64,000 nt of DNA from Plasmodium coatneyi (GCF_001680005.1 NC_033567.1:2356001-2420000), one strand, 5' to 3'; counted from the first letter of the stretch, positions 22,590-34,839 are shown. Notes: generated from the letters alone by a model not told the origin. Program-made: numbers and translations.

Positions 22590-24191
22590 ATGATCATAGC
22601 GGTGGTGGGGTGCACGCACGGAGAGCTGAATTTCATTTACGCGACGATCGAAAAGTTGGAACAGGACAATAACTTCAAAGTGGACCTCCTGATCTGTTGC
22701 GGAGACTTCGAGTGCGTGCGTTACGGAGTGGACAACGACTGTTTGAACGTCCCAAATAAGTATAAGAAGGAGGAAAATGATTTCAGGGATTATTTCACAG
22801 GGAAAAAGAAGGCAAAAGTACTAACCATATTTATAGGAGGAAACCATGAAGCGGTAAATGTACTGAAGCAACTGTACTACGGGGGATGGGTAGCGCCAAA
22901 TATATATTTCCTTGGATACTCAAATATACACAATATAAATGGCTTGCGAATTTGCAGCCTTAGTGGTATTTACAAAAAGTACAATTTCTATAAACGGTAT
23001 AATGAGCATTACCCATATGATGAGATCAGTAAAGTCAGTTCCTATCATATTAGGAAATATGAAATTGAAAAATTAAAATTGGTGAAGGAGAAAATAGACG
23101 TTGTTATAACACACGATTGGCCAAACAATATAGAAAAGCATGGAGATATGAATGACCTCCTTAGGAGGAAGTTCCATTTTCAGTCAGACATATATAATAA
23201 TACGCTGGGGAATCCACATACGGAATTTTTACTAAATAAATTGAAACCCTATTTTTGGTTTTCCTCCCATTTACACGTAAAATATTCTGCCATTTTTTTA
23301 CATAGCGATAAGAAGAACTATACGCGGTTTCTATCCCTAGATAAAGCAGAACCGAGGAAGCATTTCATCCAAATTTTAAACATTGAAAAAAGGAATAGCA
23401 TTCCGTACCTTTCGTTTGATCATTTGCCAAAGTCTTCTCCAAATGACACAGATGGGAAGAGCCAATTTTTTAATGAGGACTATGAGGAACTCCTGCAGCA
23501 TGTGGAGGATGTGCAGAGGAGGGACGCCCAAGAGGGTGGTGAGGGGAACAGTGGGGATAAAGAACAAGCAAAGTGTGACCAGGGGGAAGAAACCACTACA
23601 GAGGAGAAACAACCAGAAGGGAAAAATACCCCTCAGGAGAACACCTCTGTGGATGACGCCACTGCAGAGCGCAAGCAGTTATACATATGCTATGACCAGG
23701 AGTGGCTAGCCATTTTGAAGGCCAATCACCACCTCATCGCGGAGGGCAGTGACAAGGATTACAATTTGGAGAAGCTCAAGTATCCCTCGGAGGAGGACTT
23801 CGAGTATATCCAGGACAAGCTGAAAAATGTGGAAAAAATATCCATCAAGGGGAAGGATTATTATTTGGTCCACGGGTACAACAACCCCAGTTATAAGAAT
23901 CTGTGGGAACAGAGGCAGGCCTTTCTGAGTCGCTTTGATTTCGAGGAGCTCAGAATGTACGACGATTATGAGCGTCTGTTTTTCGCGGAAGAGGTGCGCA
24001 AGATGGACGCCGGGTTGCCACTGGATACGCCTAACTTGGAGGAAGATCAGGAGGATGGGGAGCAGGGCCAACCGGGAGAACCGGGACAGAATAACCAAAC
24101 TGATGAACACGGTGGAGGTAGTCCCAACGGGGACAATGCCCCCCATTCGGGAAACGAGGCCAACGAAATTTCCCTTAGTATTGACTCCTGA
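22590..24191 (+). CDS. DBR1: RNA lariat debranching enzyme
   Basis: Single-exon gene of 533 residues. DBR1 hydrolyses the 2'-5' bond of intron lariats so the intron can be degraded or processed. It is a calcineurin-like metallophosphoesterase. Motif I is GCTHGEL (7-13) with the Cys that replaces Asp in this family. Motif II is CCGDFECVR (36-44). Motif III is GGNHEA (about 83-88). Motif IV is THDWP (about 174-178). The last is SHLHVKY (about 227-233). The C-terminal DBR1 domain (LSLDKAEPRKHFIQIL onward) is interrupted by a Glu/Gln-rich insert (about 285-365), then resumes with the WLAILKANH and LYICYDQEWL segment. The acidic, Gly/Asn-rich tail (about 485-533) is typical Plasmodium low complexity. 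Start ATG precedes the first strand of the fold directly. Confidence 0.96.
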   Translation: MIIAVVGCTHGELNFIYATIEKLEQDNNFKVDLLICCGDFECVRYGVDNDCLNVPNKYKKEENDFRDYFTGKKKAKVLTIFIGGNHEAVNVLKQLYYGGWVAPNIYFLGYSNIHNINGLRICSLSGIYKKYNFYKRYNEHYPYDEISKVSSYHIRKYEIEKLKLVKEKIDVVITHDWPNNIEKHGDMNDLLRRKFHFQSDIYNNTLGNPHTEFLLNKLKPYFWFSSHLHVKYSAIFLHSDKKNYTRFLSLDKAEPRKHFIQILNIEKRNSIPYLSFDHLPKSSPNDTDGKSQFFNEDYEELLQHVEDVQRRDAQEGGEGNSGDKEQAKCDQGEETTTEEKQPEGKNTPQENTSVDDATAERKQLYICYDQEWLAILKANHHLIAEGSDKDYNLEKLKYPSEEDFEYIQDKLKNVEKISIKGKDYYLVHGYNNPSYKNLWEQRQAFLSRFDFEELRMYDDYERLFFAEEVRKMDAGLPLDTPNLEEDQEDGEQGQPGEPGQNNQTDEHGGGSPNGDNAPHSGNEANEISLSIDS

Positions 24192-25120
24192 CTTGAGAGG
24201 GAAACCCCACACATACAAACACCTAGGACAGCCTCATAACGTACGTACCGCATGTGTGGACCGTTACGAAAAAAATTGTCTTATATTAACGCTTAACAAA
24301 TGTGCACACGTAGACATATGCGTGGATTTTTTTTTTTTCTTTTTTTTTTTGTTACCAGTGTTCTATATTATTTTTATGTGAGTTCGCCCATTTGGCTATT
24401 CGCATAAACATGCCCTATGTGTGAAGGGTTCATCTGCCTGTTGGCATGCCCACAAGGGGGTCAGCATCATCCCCCTTCGTTGACTTCCATTTGTTTTTAA
24501 ATATGCCATCTCTTAATGGAAGCAAGTGACCATTCCCCCTTTCCCACCAGCGAATGTTTATTTTTACCATCCTTCTTTTTTACCCCCTTTTTGGTTTTCA
24601 TTTTTGTCAACCGCCGCTCCGTTTGTGTTAACTGAGGCGAAACGAATATGCCCTTTTTTATTCAAATGGGGAATACGTTTGTACGAGAAGTGGGATGCGC
24701 TCTCACGTGTGTAGAGATGTGTTGAAATAGGAAGTCATACCAGTGCTGTGGGAAGTAATAACAAGTTGACCACGTCGTCTGTACATACACCTTTCTGGTG
24801 GTTAAAAAAAAAAAAAAAGCGTAGCAAAGGGTGTGTGTGTAAATTAGCCAAGAGCAGCTTGCACAATGTAGAGGATGAACAATTGTGAATGTTGCATGTA
24901 GTACCCCCCCTGCGGTGCTTAAAGGTTCGCATGGTCATCCACTTCCAAAGGGAAGGCTCTCGTTTTTGCCTCTATCACGTTACGCATGTTAATGATGCCG
25001 GCGAAGAAGCGGAACATTCAACCAACCTATATATATATGCAAATACTTACACATCTGCACACGCATAGAAGCATACAAAAAAACGGATAACTCCTTATCG
25101 AGGTAAGACACAGTTTTCCA
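24192..25120. other. Intergenic region between DBR1 and the INCENP-like gene
   Basis: About 930 bases holding the DBR1 3' flank and the promoter of the next gene. Nothing coding is apparent. Confidence 0.5.
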
Positions 25121-28100
25121 ATGGATGATCATCCGAGCATATGTGCGGACGCAACACGGACAAGTGACGGTGGATGCATGTTGAACGTCGCTGATGGTGA
25201 GGACGCATCGGCTAGGGAAAATATGCACACATGCAAATCTTGTGGCGAAAGTCAAAGTGGGAGCCCAAGGCAAAAGTACAAAAAGAGAAAAAAAAAAAAA
25301 AAAAAAAAAAGAACAGCTCAAAAGGGATAATAACTTAGCAGCGTTCGATTACAGAAAATATTATGAACGGGTCAACAAGTGGAATGAAAAAAGACGGGCA
25401 TACACAAAGACGGAAAATTATGGGGGGGAAAAAAAGGTAACCATCAACAAAGTTGGGAATAAGAAGAGGAGTAAAAGGGAAGGGAAAAAAAGTCAAAAGA
25501 GGAAGTATGAAGTTTCGCAGTGCTTATCTATCCATCAACGGAAAAACAACAGAACTGGGGCTAATGAGAAGGATCTATGTAGGCCCAAGAGGGAAGGTGA
25601 CCCGATCTCCAAATGGGCTAAAGAGGGCCAAAGCAGCGTCAACAGCTGCGGTAGTGGCAACTGTGGAGGGAAGAACAACCAGGCGGGTAGAGAAAAAGAA
25701 ATTGCCCCCCCATGTGGGAACAACGTCAATCACGAAGTAGGGCAAGTGGGGCAAGTTGAGGAAGACCAGATGGACGAATGCACAAATGAAAAAGGTAATC
25801 GTTACAACGATGCGTGTGACGCCCTAATGGTGAAGCACGAGGAGAACTCCTTCTCCCCCTTCATATGTACCAGTGAACACAAAAGTCATAAGCAGGACCA
25901 AGTGGGAAAAACAAGTAATATGCATAATAACGCCAGGTCTAATGAAACGATAGTGGAAAATGAGGAAAAGATGGCCTACTCGAATAAGACCATAACGGAC
26001 AGCTTCGAAGACGTAGTCAGTTTGAGTCTGCGCGCTTCGAACGGGGAAATCTTGGATGATTCCCAGTTCAGTGGTGATTATTTCGGGGGAGACCACGCCA
26101 ACTGGAACGAGCTCAACGGGGACTACAACAAGTTCCTCCACAAACCAACGATCCTTATGAAGCCGAACGAGCCCAACAGCCACACGTGCCGTCCTCCCAT
26201 AGAAAAACCAAACGCATGCATTATCGGTAGACAGACGGAAAAGGGTACCCCCAAAACAAGCATATACAACGAAAGGATTCAATTTGAGGTAAGTGATCCC
26301 GGAAGGAATTCTCATGAAGAGGATATACTGAGCCGCCCTTTAAAAATGCATGAACCATTTTGCACTCCTAATGGAGAGAACAACTCGGACCATTCGGGGG
26401 GCTACCCAAACACCTTCACCAGTTATTACCAGGAGAATGATGCCACCTATGAAGGCATCCATAGAAGCAGCTACTGGGGCAGCTGTGATAGACTGAGCAG
26501 CAGCTTTTCGCATCGCTACTACAAGTGGCCCCCACTGAGCATCAAAAACCCCTTCGCCTTCATCTACAAAAGTGCCAAATTTTTTGGCCACGTTCAAGAG
26601 GCATTCAAAAAAAGGACAACCCGAGAAGCACAGCCACACACGACCACCACAATAAACGTACACGCAAAGAGGAAAAAAATATACACAAAGGAGGAACACA
26701 TAGGCAAATTGGCCATCTCCAAGAAAGACCTTCTCTTCAATTTTGACATGGATAAATTTAAGTCAGAGGAAAATTCCTCACTGCATATTTGGAAAGGCTC
26801 TACAAGCAAAGTCAAAGCAGCTTCCAAAAGATGCAGCTGGAGGGAGAACAAAATGAAAGGCGACCTCACCAAGCAGCTCGGAGTAACGCCCCCCCAGGAG
26901 CGGCTCCTGAAAAGGTTAAGCAGCGTGGAAGAATTACACAGATGTGACACAGATGAGGAGGGAATAAGGGAGGAGAGAAAAACACCCATTATGAGTATAG
27001 TACAAAGCACGCCTGAGCATGACGAACGAGTGAACCTCCCGAAGAGACACAAAACGGGTCTAGAGGAAAAGGAAGAAAAACCCATGAACAAACACAAACG
27101 ACTAATCGACGTAGGGAAAAAAGACACGGATAGAAACTTTGATATTTTTTTATCCCTCTTCATGAAGCACGAAAAAAAAGAAGAATTCCTCTTCTGCCTA
27201 ATATGCGACGAAGAGTTAACGGAAAATTCTATTTTTTTTCAAAATTGCATTAAGCCAATGTTAGACGAATATAGAAGATCCAAATTTGAGAAAGTGAAGA
27301 AAGAAAAGGATACATCCCCTGATGCATCCATTAGTGACATACATATAAACAAAATAATCCTAGAAATTATGATCCCATCTATAAAGAAAAAGTACCTCAA
27401 GTATGTGAGTGAGCTCTACGATAAAATGGAACCCACACCTAATGACGATATTAACGGCTCAGATGAGCTACAAAAGGAAGTACTCGAAATTAACGAGAAA
27501 ATGGAAAACTTAAACATAAAATCGCTAGATAAGCATAGCACAGATGTGCACATAAAAGAAGCTAGCCGTTATGAAAAAAAAATAAAATTAATTGAAAAAC
27601 CCAAATGGAGCGATGAAGAAAATTTAAAAAAACTCCTACTGAAACAACAAAATTATAACCCCTTTACTATATTTGGGACTAGCATTAAAGAGGTGCACCT
27701 AGAAGAAGTCTTCACCCTCGACGTATACAACAACTATGTAACAAATGAAGACAGATTTAGGAACAAAATTTTGTACGATTTGTACGTAGGAAAGTATATA
27801 CAAAATTTGTACCAAAAAATTGACTTCCACGAATGGACCTTTGTTCTTGATTCTCTGAAAAAACAGTGGAAATATTTTACCAACCTAGAATGTAATATGT
27901 TCCTAGATCCACTACTGTTGGAAGAAATTCTATGGTACATTGATGAGAACAAAATGTATAAGGACAAAAGTGAAGAAATGTACACTTATGAATACTGCTT
28001 CTGTCCTACTCCCGATCCCGCCAAGGAGATGAATATGAATGACGTAAAACACTTTGCCACATCAATGGCGGATAGGTACACTCTTCACCAGAATGTAAAG

Positions 28101-28508
28101 TATAAAAAGTTATCCCTAAATGAGGAACGTTCCTCCCCGCATAAGACGCTTATTTTAAAATATGATGATGTTAACGTGGACCAAGACGTATTAACTTATG
28201 CAGGAAGGCAGAAGGACAAACTGACAAAGGAGGCCCTCCTTTTTAATGTACCTAGACCATCCAGCACATTCTACTACGACTCGGACTTTTTTGAAAATAA
28301 AATAAAAAAACACATGTTCAGGAAGAAAGTGAAACATTGCAAGGGTAACCTGGACGTTAATTCTCCATCCGGGAAAGGGGAGGAACCCTTTACAATAAAA
28401 TATAAGTCCAAAAAGTGGACCTCTCAAAAATTTTTCGACAACTTTTTTTCTAATTATTACCTGTACAATTTTGACAGAAGTAATCGGACGTACAACTCTA
28501 TAATTTAG
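25121..28508 (+). CDS. INCENP-like chromosomal passenger protein (IN-box)
   Basis: Large hydrophilic protein of about 1,100 residues. The recognisable part is an IN-box near residues 802-840: KPKWSDEENLKKLL, then YNPFTIFG and HLEEVF. The spacing fits the Aurora-kinase-binding box of INCENP (Trp, a helix, the (D/N)P..(I/L)FG core, then L..(I/V)F). INCENP anchors and activates Aurora kinase on the mitotic spindle or kinetochore. Upstream lie about 600 residues rich in Lys/Asn/Ser and an FLFCLICDEEL..NC segment near 664-684. Unusually, about 265 more residues follow the box. Two N-terminal models exist. A frame open at 25194 runs through the A23 tract uninterrupted. I prefer the ATG at 25121 with a 73-base intron (25197-25269, gtgagg..caag), or else a length error in the A run (25288-25310). 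IN-box assignment is strong; the N-terminus is uncertain. Confidence 0.8.
25288..25310 (+). repeat. Coding poly-A tract (A23, poly-lysine)
   Basis: Twenty-three A inside the N-terminal part of the INCENP-like gene, coding for a lysine run. Frame on either side depends on the exact length. Confidence 0.85.
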
Positions 28509-29394
28509 CGTCCCCTTCTGCTTGTTCGCTCGGCCGGGGGTGCATACAGATATGTGTGTGTGCGAAAAAATGCGTCTCACTGTATGTACCCTCAATTTTG
28601 ACAGACCTTTTTTTGTAGCTTTTACTTCAAAAAAATGAAGAGGAAAAACTTCAATGTACAACTCCCTTCATGTAGAACGTGCGCAATGGTTGGGGACGAA
28701 GCTCTCCTCTCCTTTTTTTCCCATTTAACAAACTAGCAGTTGCCCACTATTTGGCCATAGCAGCAAGCCCAACTTGTCGTAAAAATCGCCTGACCGTTCA
28801 AGCAAAAAAAGGCTATTTTATTCTACATTTATAAAAAAAAAAAAAAAAAAAAACAGCCAAAGAGAGCAAACACATGTGTGTATACACCGTTGGGAAAATT
28901 TAAAATTGCATAAGCACGTGTGCTTTTCGGTTTTCCGCTTTTATTAAATAATGATTCGAAAGGTTTGACATTTTACTGACATACAATTTTTATTTGTCCA
29001 TTTAGTTGCTACCAGTTATTCATCTTTGACTTTTTGTGCCACGTTTTCCACATGTGTGTATTTTACTAACCAATCAACAGTGCTACTTATTGATCAACAT
29101 ACCAGATTAACCGCCCATTTGCAACTTTAAGATATATGTAATTTTTGTGTAGCAGCGTGTTTGACTTGTGGAGCATAACTATTTCTGCTCTGCACACAAC
29201 GTTTTTTTTTTTTTTTTTTTTTTTCTTATAAGCAGATTAATAGTTAGCTGTTCCCCTGTACCGTGTGCGCGTCTTTTCTGATCAGTTAGAATGAAGAGAA
29301 TTCTCTGCAACAACAGCAGAATGGGAGCTTCCAACTTTTACGCGTTATGATAGTGTGAACCCTATATATTCTTAACCTGCCGGCATACACCATA

Positions 29395-29428
<34 letters not shown>

Positions 29429-29436
29429 TTTTTCAG
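28509..29436. other. Intergenic / 5' region
   Basis: 3' flank of the INCENP-like gene and 5' region of the next plus-strand gene, with T21 near 29204 and a TA microsatellite followed by T23 at 29393-29433. A first non-coding or short coding exon of the next gene could lie here; I could not place one with confidence. Confidence 0.45.
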
Positions 29437-31223
29437 TGGACAGCTTGCCGGAGTACATACCTATTTTAATGCCTGAACGTTCAGGTAAAAAAATAAAAAA
29501 AGCGAAAAAAAAAAAAAAAATTACCTTCATCTACAAAGTATTGTACACAGCTTAGGAAATTTGTTTTACGTCTTTTTTTCGCTAGCTACATTTTTTTCGT
29601 GTATTTCAAGTGAGCTTATTACGTAATTTAACTTTACCACTTTTTTAATTTGTGTATGTTGTTATTTGATCGTCCTATTCATTTTTAACATTTTTTTTAA
29701 TATATCTCCACACTATTTTGTCATAATTTTTGTTCCCATTCTTTTTTTATGCTTTCCGTTGTATTTTCTATAATGCAAAAAAATTAAAGTTAGACTTTTT
29801 TTTTTTTCAAATTTGCATATTGCGACAGTGGCCTATTTTGAAGTGTTGCAAAACGTCTTTTGGGGGGCTCGATTTTGAAGCTGTAAATGTCCACATTGTC
29901 CACATATTTTCTTACCCATTTGCACACCCATTTTACGTCCATCTATTGCTTCATCCCTATCTAAGGCCACGACACCAACTTTATACACTTTTCCGAGCCA
30001 TACCACAAAATCACGAAGCAAGAACAGTTTGAGGATCCCGAGTTGAAGAGAGTCCTCGCTCAGAATATATACGACAACGTAAGGAACAGCATCACCTATT
30101 TGGAAGAGGTACAACACACACAAAATGAGCCCCACATGCGTGCTCCATAAAATTATAAAATTAGCAGTGGCTAAAAAGTGACGAGTTCGGAAAAGACTTT
30201 GCTCATACATGTACAGTTGGTTTCACCCAATTTTTCCATTCCACGTAGACTCAGTATAACCCGTGCGAGTGCAATCACTGCCGAAGTGACGTAGTAGAAG
30301 CCCCACTGGAAGATACAGAACTACTCAAGGACGTCTCAACAGGCAAACTAGTTTACAAAGAAGAAAGTGCAAAGTCTTGCGTGGAAGACACAGAAATCAC
30401 GCCGAATAGCCTACAGCCCATAAGCGCAGTGGAGGGCGAAACTTCTCTCCATCCCAGAACGTACAATATATTGAAGAACAACAAGGATAGTTTAGAAATT
30501 CATCAAAGCATTCCCCCTCTGATGCGTGAAAGCTTCGCTGAGTTTACCCCCCGTAGTAGTTCCCACGAGAAAAGTCAACATCTACCCAAAGAAGAAGACA
30601 AAATGAACAACAACAGATATGGAGAGTATTCCCCAATGAACGGATTTGGATACAACCACCACAACGCCATGAATCCAAATGGGTTCTGCACAAACACGCA
30701 TAATAGAGAGCTTCCAAATTTAACCATGCAGCAACATAACATGCATGGAAGGAACAACCTCATGTTCGAAGATGGGAACATTCCATATGGTCTCTATGGA
30801 CAATCGAACTATACGGGAACAAATTCTCTCATGTATGGAAGTGCTACCCCTTCGCACGATCCCAAAATGATGTATAGAAGGAACCACGAAACGAATGAAC
30901 CGCTTTATAATAACTACCCGATGGGAAATGGAATGGGTTACAACACGCCCTTCGTTCCTCCACAGGCATATTACCCAGGCATGAGACGGAATTTAACGAA
31001 AGAGGGATACACGCACGGGTGTCATTACATGAACAATGCGAGTAACAATGGTGCACTCTCCAAATATCCTTCAGAAAGCGTTTCGGATAAGTGTCCCAAA
31101 AAAGAATCGTGCAGGAGAAACCTGTCCAAGGTGAAAAAGGGCGATATAGACATCAACATAGAAACGTCTTCTTCCAGTCGAAAGGGGGTCATAATAGATT
31201 TGAACATCGGCATGGGGAATTAG
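29437..31223 (+). CDS. Conserved Plasmodium protein of unknown function, at least three exons
   Basis: I do not recognise the family. Exons 29437-29484 (after a T-rich tract and cag), 29966-30108 (acceptor ctaag, donor gtacaa) and 30249-31223 (acceptor cgtag) join in phase. The ATG at 29469 would give 377 residues. The first exon may instead continue from a further upstream exon, since its leading TG implies a phase-1 join. The middle exon reads as a helical acidic segment ending RNSITYLEE. The third begins with a small Cys cluster (PCECNHC), then a long Asn/Met/Gly/Tyr-rich low-complexity region (about residues 125-310) with NGMGYN and YPMGNG motifs. It ends with a short conserved-looking tail, GVIIDLNIGMGN. 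Lack of signal peptide or membrane segment suggests a cytosolic or cytoskeletal protein. The splice joins after 29966 are well supported. Confidence 0.72.
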
Positions 31224-32183
31224 TACAGCACATGGTGCGCAGTTTTTTCCACTTTCGTCGATTGTTTTTTTTTTTTGTTGTTTAGCGTGTCTACCCAGTG
31301 TCATTTCAATTTTCTCACGGCGTTCATCGAATGGACCTTTTTTTTGCCATTCTTTTCGCCGGCACTTTTGATTTCCTTTTTTTTGTGATTTTTTTCGTAA
31401 AAGGCAATCCATTTTTGTGTCCATTATGAACATCAACTAAACCATTAGCATTTGTTTTTTCTTTTTAACTTACCCCTCAGAGGGGGTGATAAGAATACTT
31501 CACACGGTGGTATGTTTCATGTGGGGTAAATTTTAGCGTGTGTGGTGCTCGCTTTTGGCGTTGATCAAATATGTGGGGATGGCGTAGAACAAGAGGGTTG
31601 TTACACCGAAGGGGACCCATTTTAATACGGGAAGGCTTCTCTCTCCCCTTGGGTGAAGCAAAACATGTACTGCAAACAGATTTGCTAAATGGTCAGTGGG
31701 GAACATTAAAAATGATAAGTCTTTATGCTGACTTGGAAAAGTATTCACTGCAAAAAGGGCCGTGGCGCTATCCTACGTCACGTGTAAATTTGCTCCACTG
31801 TAATGGAGTTTCATTTTGTTCGCTTAAAAAGGTACCTAATGGGGAGTTACATTTGTGTCAATGTTCAAACGTGGGGGGCAAATTGGTACTTTAATCAAAT
31901 CGAAGTAGTCGTTTCGAAGGGAAGAATTTAGATAAGCAAATGGGGACAAATGTTGAGAAAAAATAATAAGTTGTAAAAATAAAAAATGTTAATTTGAAAA
32001 AATAAAAAATGATACGTTGTTAAAATATATAGTATAAAAAAGGGCCACAAATTTTGGGCTACCCGAAATGGGGTCAAACATATGAACCCCCTTTACAGTT
32101 CGCAGCTTGGTTAAAGGAAGCTGTCCCGTTATTGTGTGCATGATTTGGGGTAATATTTTATTTTTTTTTTTGGTATACTCCGT
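31224..32183. other. Convergent intergenic region
   Basis: About 960 bases between the 3' ends of the unknown plus-strand gene and minus-strand NOC2. It holds both 3' flanks. No gene seen. Confidence 0.5.
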
Positions 32184-34839
32184 TTAGGCGTCTTCCGGTT
32201 CATCCTCACTGGACATGGAAAAAACCTCCACGTTGTCCTCTTTGGAGGGACCTTCCGCCTCCGCAGTTGGCTTGTTGTTCTTCTTTTTGTTGTTGCTTTT
32301 GTTTTTCTTCTTTTTCTTGGTGCTACTGCTGGGAGCATTCTCATCTTCGCGTTTCCTTTTTTTGGGAGACCGCTCAGAAGGAAGCTCCTCCTGATGGTCC
32401 TCCTCATCGGGTACGTCGTCATCGTCTTCATCGTCTTCATCGTCTTCATCGTCTTCATCGTCATCATCATTGTGGTCCTGTTTAATATTCTCGAGTCCAC
32501 TAATCCTGGCCTTCACCTTCACCAAGCAGCTATTTTCATAGTTTTCGAGAACGGCCAATCGATGTTCAGATAGGGGCAGGTTTTCATTTCCGACTGAAAT
32601 CATTTTATCCTGCATGTTGTAGATATTTTTATTTTTCCTTTTCTTCTGTATAATTTCGATGGAATTTTTTGCCAAGACGAGAAGATTTTTAATTTTCATT
32701 TTGAATGCATGCACTTTACACTCGGAGAAGTATTTTTTCAGGAACGATTCTATAGCGAAAAAGAATTCAGGAAAGGAGATATGATTTACCATCAGTCCAA
32801 CATAGTCCAATAAAAGGACGTACAATTTTTCATACACCTGGTGAGCTATAGAAAAATCTGAAATTAATTTTTCGTCAATTTCGAGAGAAGTGTTGATATC
32901 GAAATTTTGGATGGTTAATCTGATTTTTTGATTTTTGGAAATCGTCCTGACGTGTTGATATGATTTTAATCCATTCAGGATGCAGGTGAAGTAGGAAAAC
33001 AGGGGGATGTATTTTTTCTTGTCCTCCATGATTCGAATTAGCAAGTGAAGTAGTTGCAAGTTTATAGGTACATATTTCATGTTATTAATTTTGGTCTTCA
33101 AAATGGCGATTATTAATACCGTCAGGCCGTATGTGAGGATATCCAAATTTTGGCACAGCTTTATAATTTTTATTAGAAATCTGAGGAGGAGGATCATGTA
33201 GCTGCTGTGCAGGTGGAAGGTTTTAAAATCGATGAGGTTAACCTTTGGCGTGTTCTTCTTACGTCCATTGTTGCCTTTTCGCTTGGTTTTCTCATCTGCT
33301 TTGTCAAGATTCCCCCTTTTGGCATCCTCGTAGGTGATTTTGAAGCCCTCCCTGATTTTCTGCATGACCGTTTGAATATACCTAAAGGTGATCGTATAGG
33401 CCACATCGTGGGAGAGCAACGTGAACAACTCGATGAGGCAATTCTCTTTAAAATTCATGTGGTTCAAAAGGAGGACATTTTGGTAGTTGCTCCCATAATG
33501 GATCAAATATCTCTGCATCAGATATTGGTACACCTCGAATAGGAGTTTCTCCAATTGGTACGTCTTTTTAATCTCCTCCTTTTCTTTAATCTTCCCATTG
33601 TCAACGCTGTTGTTATATAGTATTTTTTTCTTCTCATTGTAGAGCTGAACCATGTTTTGTATTAACAGAAAGAGGAAGAAGTAAACGTCGTTCTTCTTCG
33701 ACAGGATAAACATGGTGCAGATTCTTTTTAAAAATATTTTCCCCATGTTTAGTACCACTATCCATCTTAGGATGTTTTTTTTTTTTCAAAATTTTTATTA
33801 TCCCCGAACAGACATCACTGTTGCTTAGTTTCTTCATTCGAGTTAGGAGATACTTAAAAAAAGTGATAATCAACTTTTTGTACTTTTCCAAATGCTTATA
33901 ATTTGGCATACTCTGCAGAATCTGCATACTTTGTGCGCTTTCCGCGTTTTTCGCGCTTTTCACATTGTCCACTATTTTTTCGTCTTCCACGTCACAGTCC
34001 TTATCGAGGGTACTATCCTCCTGGTACATCTCATTATTTCTGATACTGTCCAAGTTCCACACCTTCAGCTGGCGTGACCCCTCATTTGTGATGTTGTAGA
34101 AAAGGGTGTCTATATTATACAGCACGTTGAAAACGGTGAAAATGGACGTATCCACGTTCATTGCGTACTTCGTTCTGCTTCGTTTTCCCTTCTGATTTTT
34201 TCCTCGCTTCTTACTCCCTTTTGAGCCTTTTTTCTTTTTCTCCCCCTGATCTGCTTCGTCTGTTACTTCTCCCTTCTTCGGCATGCCGTCCTCCACCTCT
34301 TCATCCACGAACATGTTTAGGGCATCCCGAAACATGGAGAGCAGCTTCACCACTTTGCTCAACCTCGTCTTCTTGCTTACAGAATTGAGGTACTCCTCTA
34401 CGTACACCATATTGATTCGCTTCCCTTCATTTTCGTGGTCATCCTTATTAGCCAGGTTTACCGATTCTTGCTCTTCCGAGCTGGGCTCACTCAAGCCATT
34501 CTCTTTGCAGAAGTTTTCCAGACTTGCCATATCGCTGTCACGGGAGTTGTCTCCATCGCTATCGTCACTGTTGTTACTTACCGTGTCGTTATCTTCCTGC
34601 AACGCGTCCCCCTTTCGGAGCTTCTTCTTCCGTCCGGCCGCTTTCGCTTTCCCATTTTTGAGGGATTTCTCTTTGTTCTTCTTCTTTTTGTTCACTTTTC
34701 CATTGGGGGTATTTTCTCCCCCTTTGGCGCCTTTGTCCTTTTTTTTTTTCTTTTTCTTTTTCAGCCCCGGTTCTGTTACCTGCGGGGGTGCTTCCACTTC
34801 TGCCTTCTCCTCCACATTGTCTACCGCATCTTCGCTCAT
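32184..34839 (-). CDS. NOC2: Nucleolar complex protein 2 (NOC2 family), frameshifted in an A13 run
   Basis: Ribosome-assembly factor of the Noc2 family, which escorts pre-60S particles from nucleolus to nucleoplasm. The 5' part (34839 down to about 33780) and the 3' part (about 33775 down to 32184) are in different frames. The switch is at a run of 13 A on the coding strand (plus-strand T run about 33775-33787). A one-base length change would join ..IIKILKKK to NILRWIVVLNMGKIF and restore about 880 residues. N-terminal Lys-rich and acidic-Ser low complexity, the helical Noc2 core (PINLQLLHLLIRI, HVRTISKNQKIRL, FPEFFFAIESFLKKYF) and an acidic C-terminal Asp/Glu tail with Lys-rich nuclear signals are all visible. 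Start chosen at MSEDAVDNVEEK. Most likely an assembly or sequencing indel, since both halves look intact. Confidence 0.85.
32417..32470 (-). repeat. Coding 9-bp tandem repeat (Asp-Glu-Asp)
   Basis: Repeats of tcgtcttca on the plus strand encode a DED-type acidic run near the NOC2 C-terminus. Confidence 0.85.
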
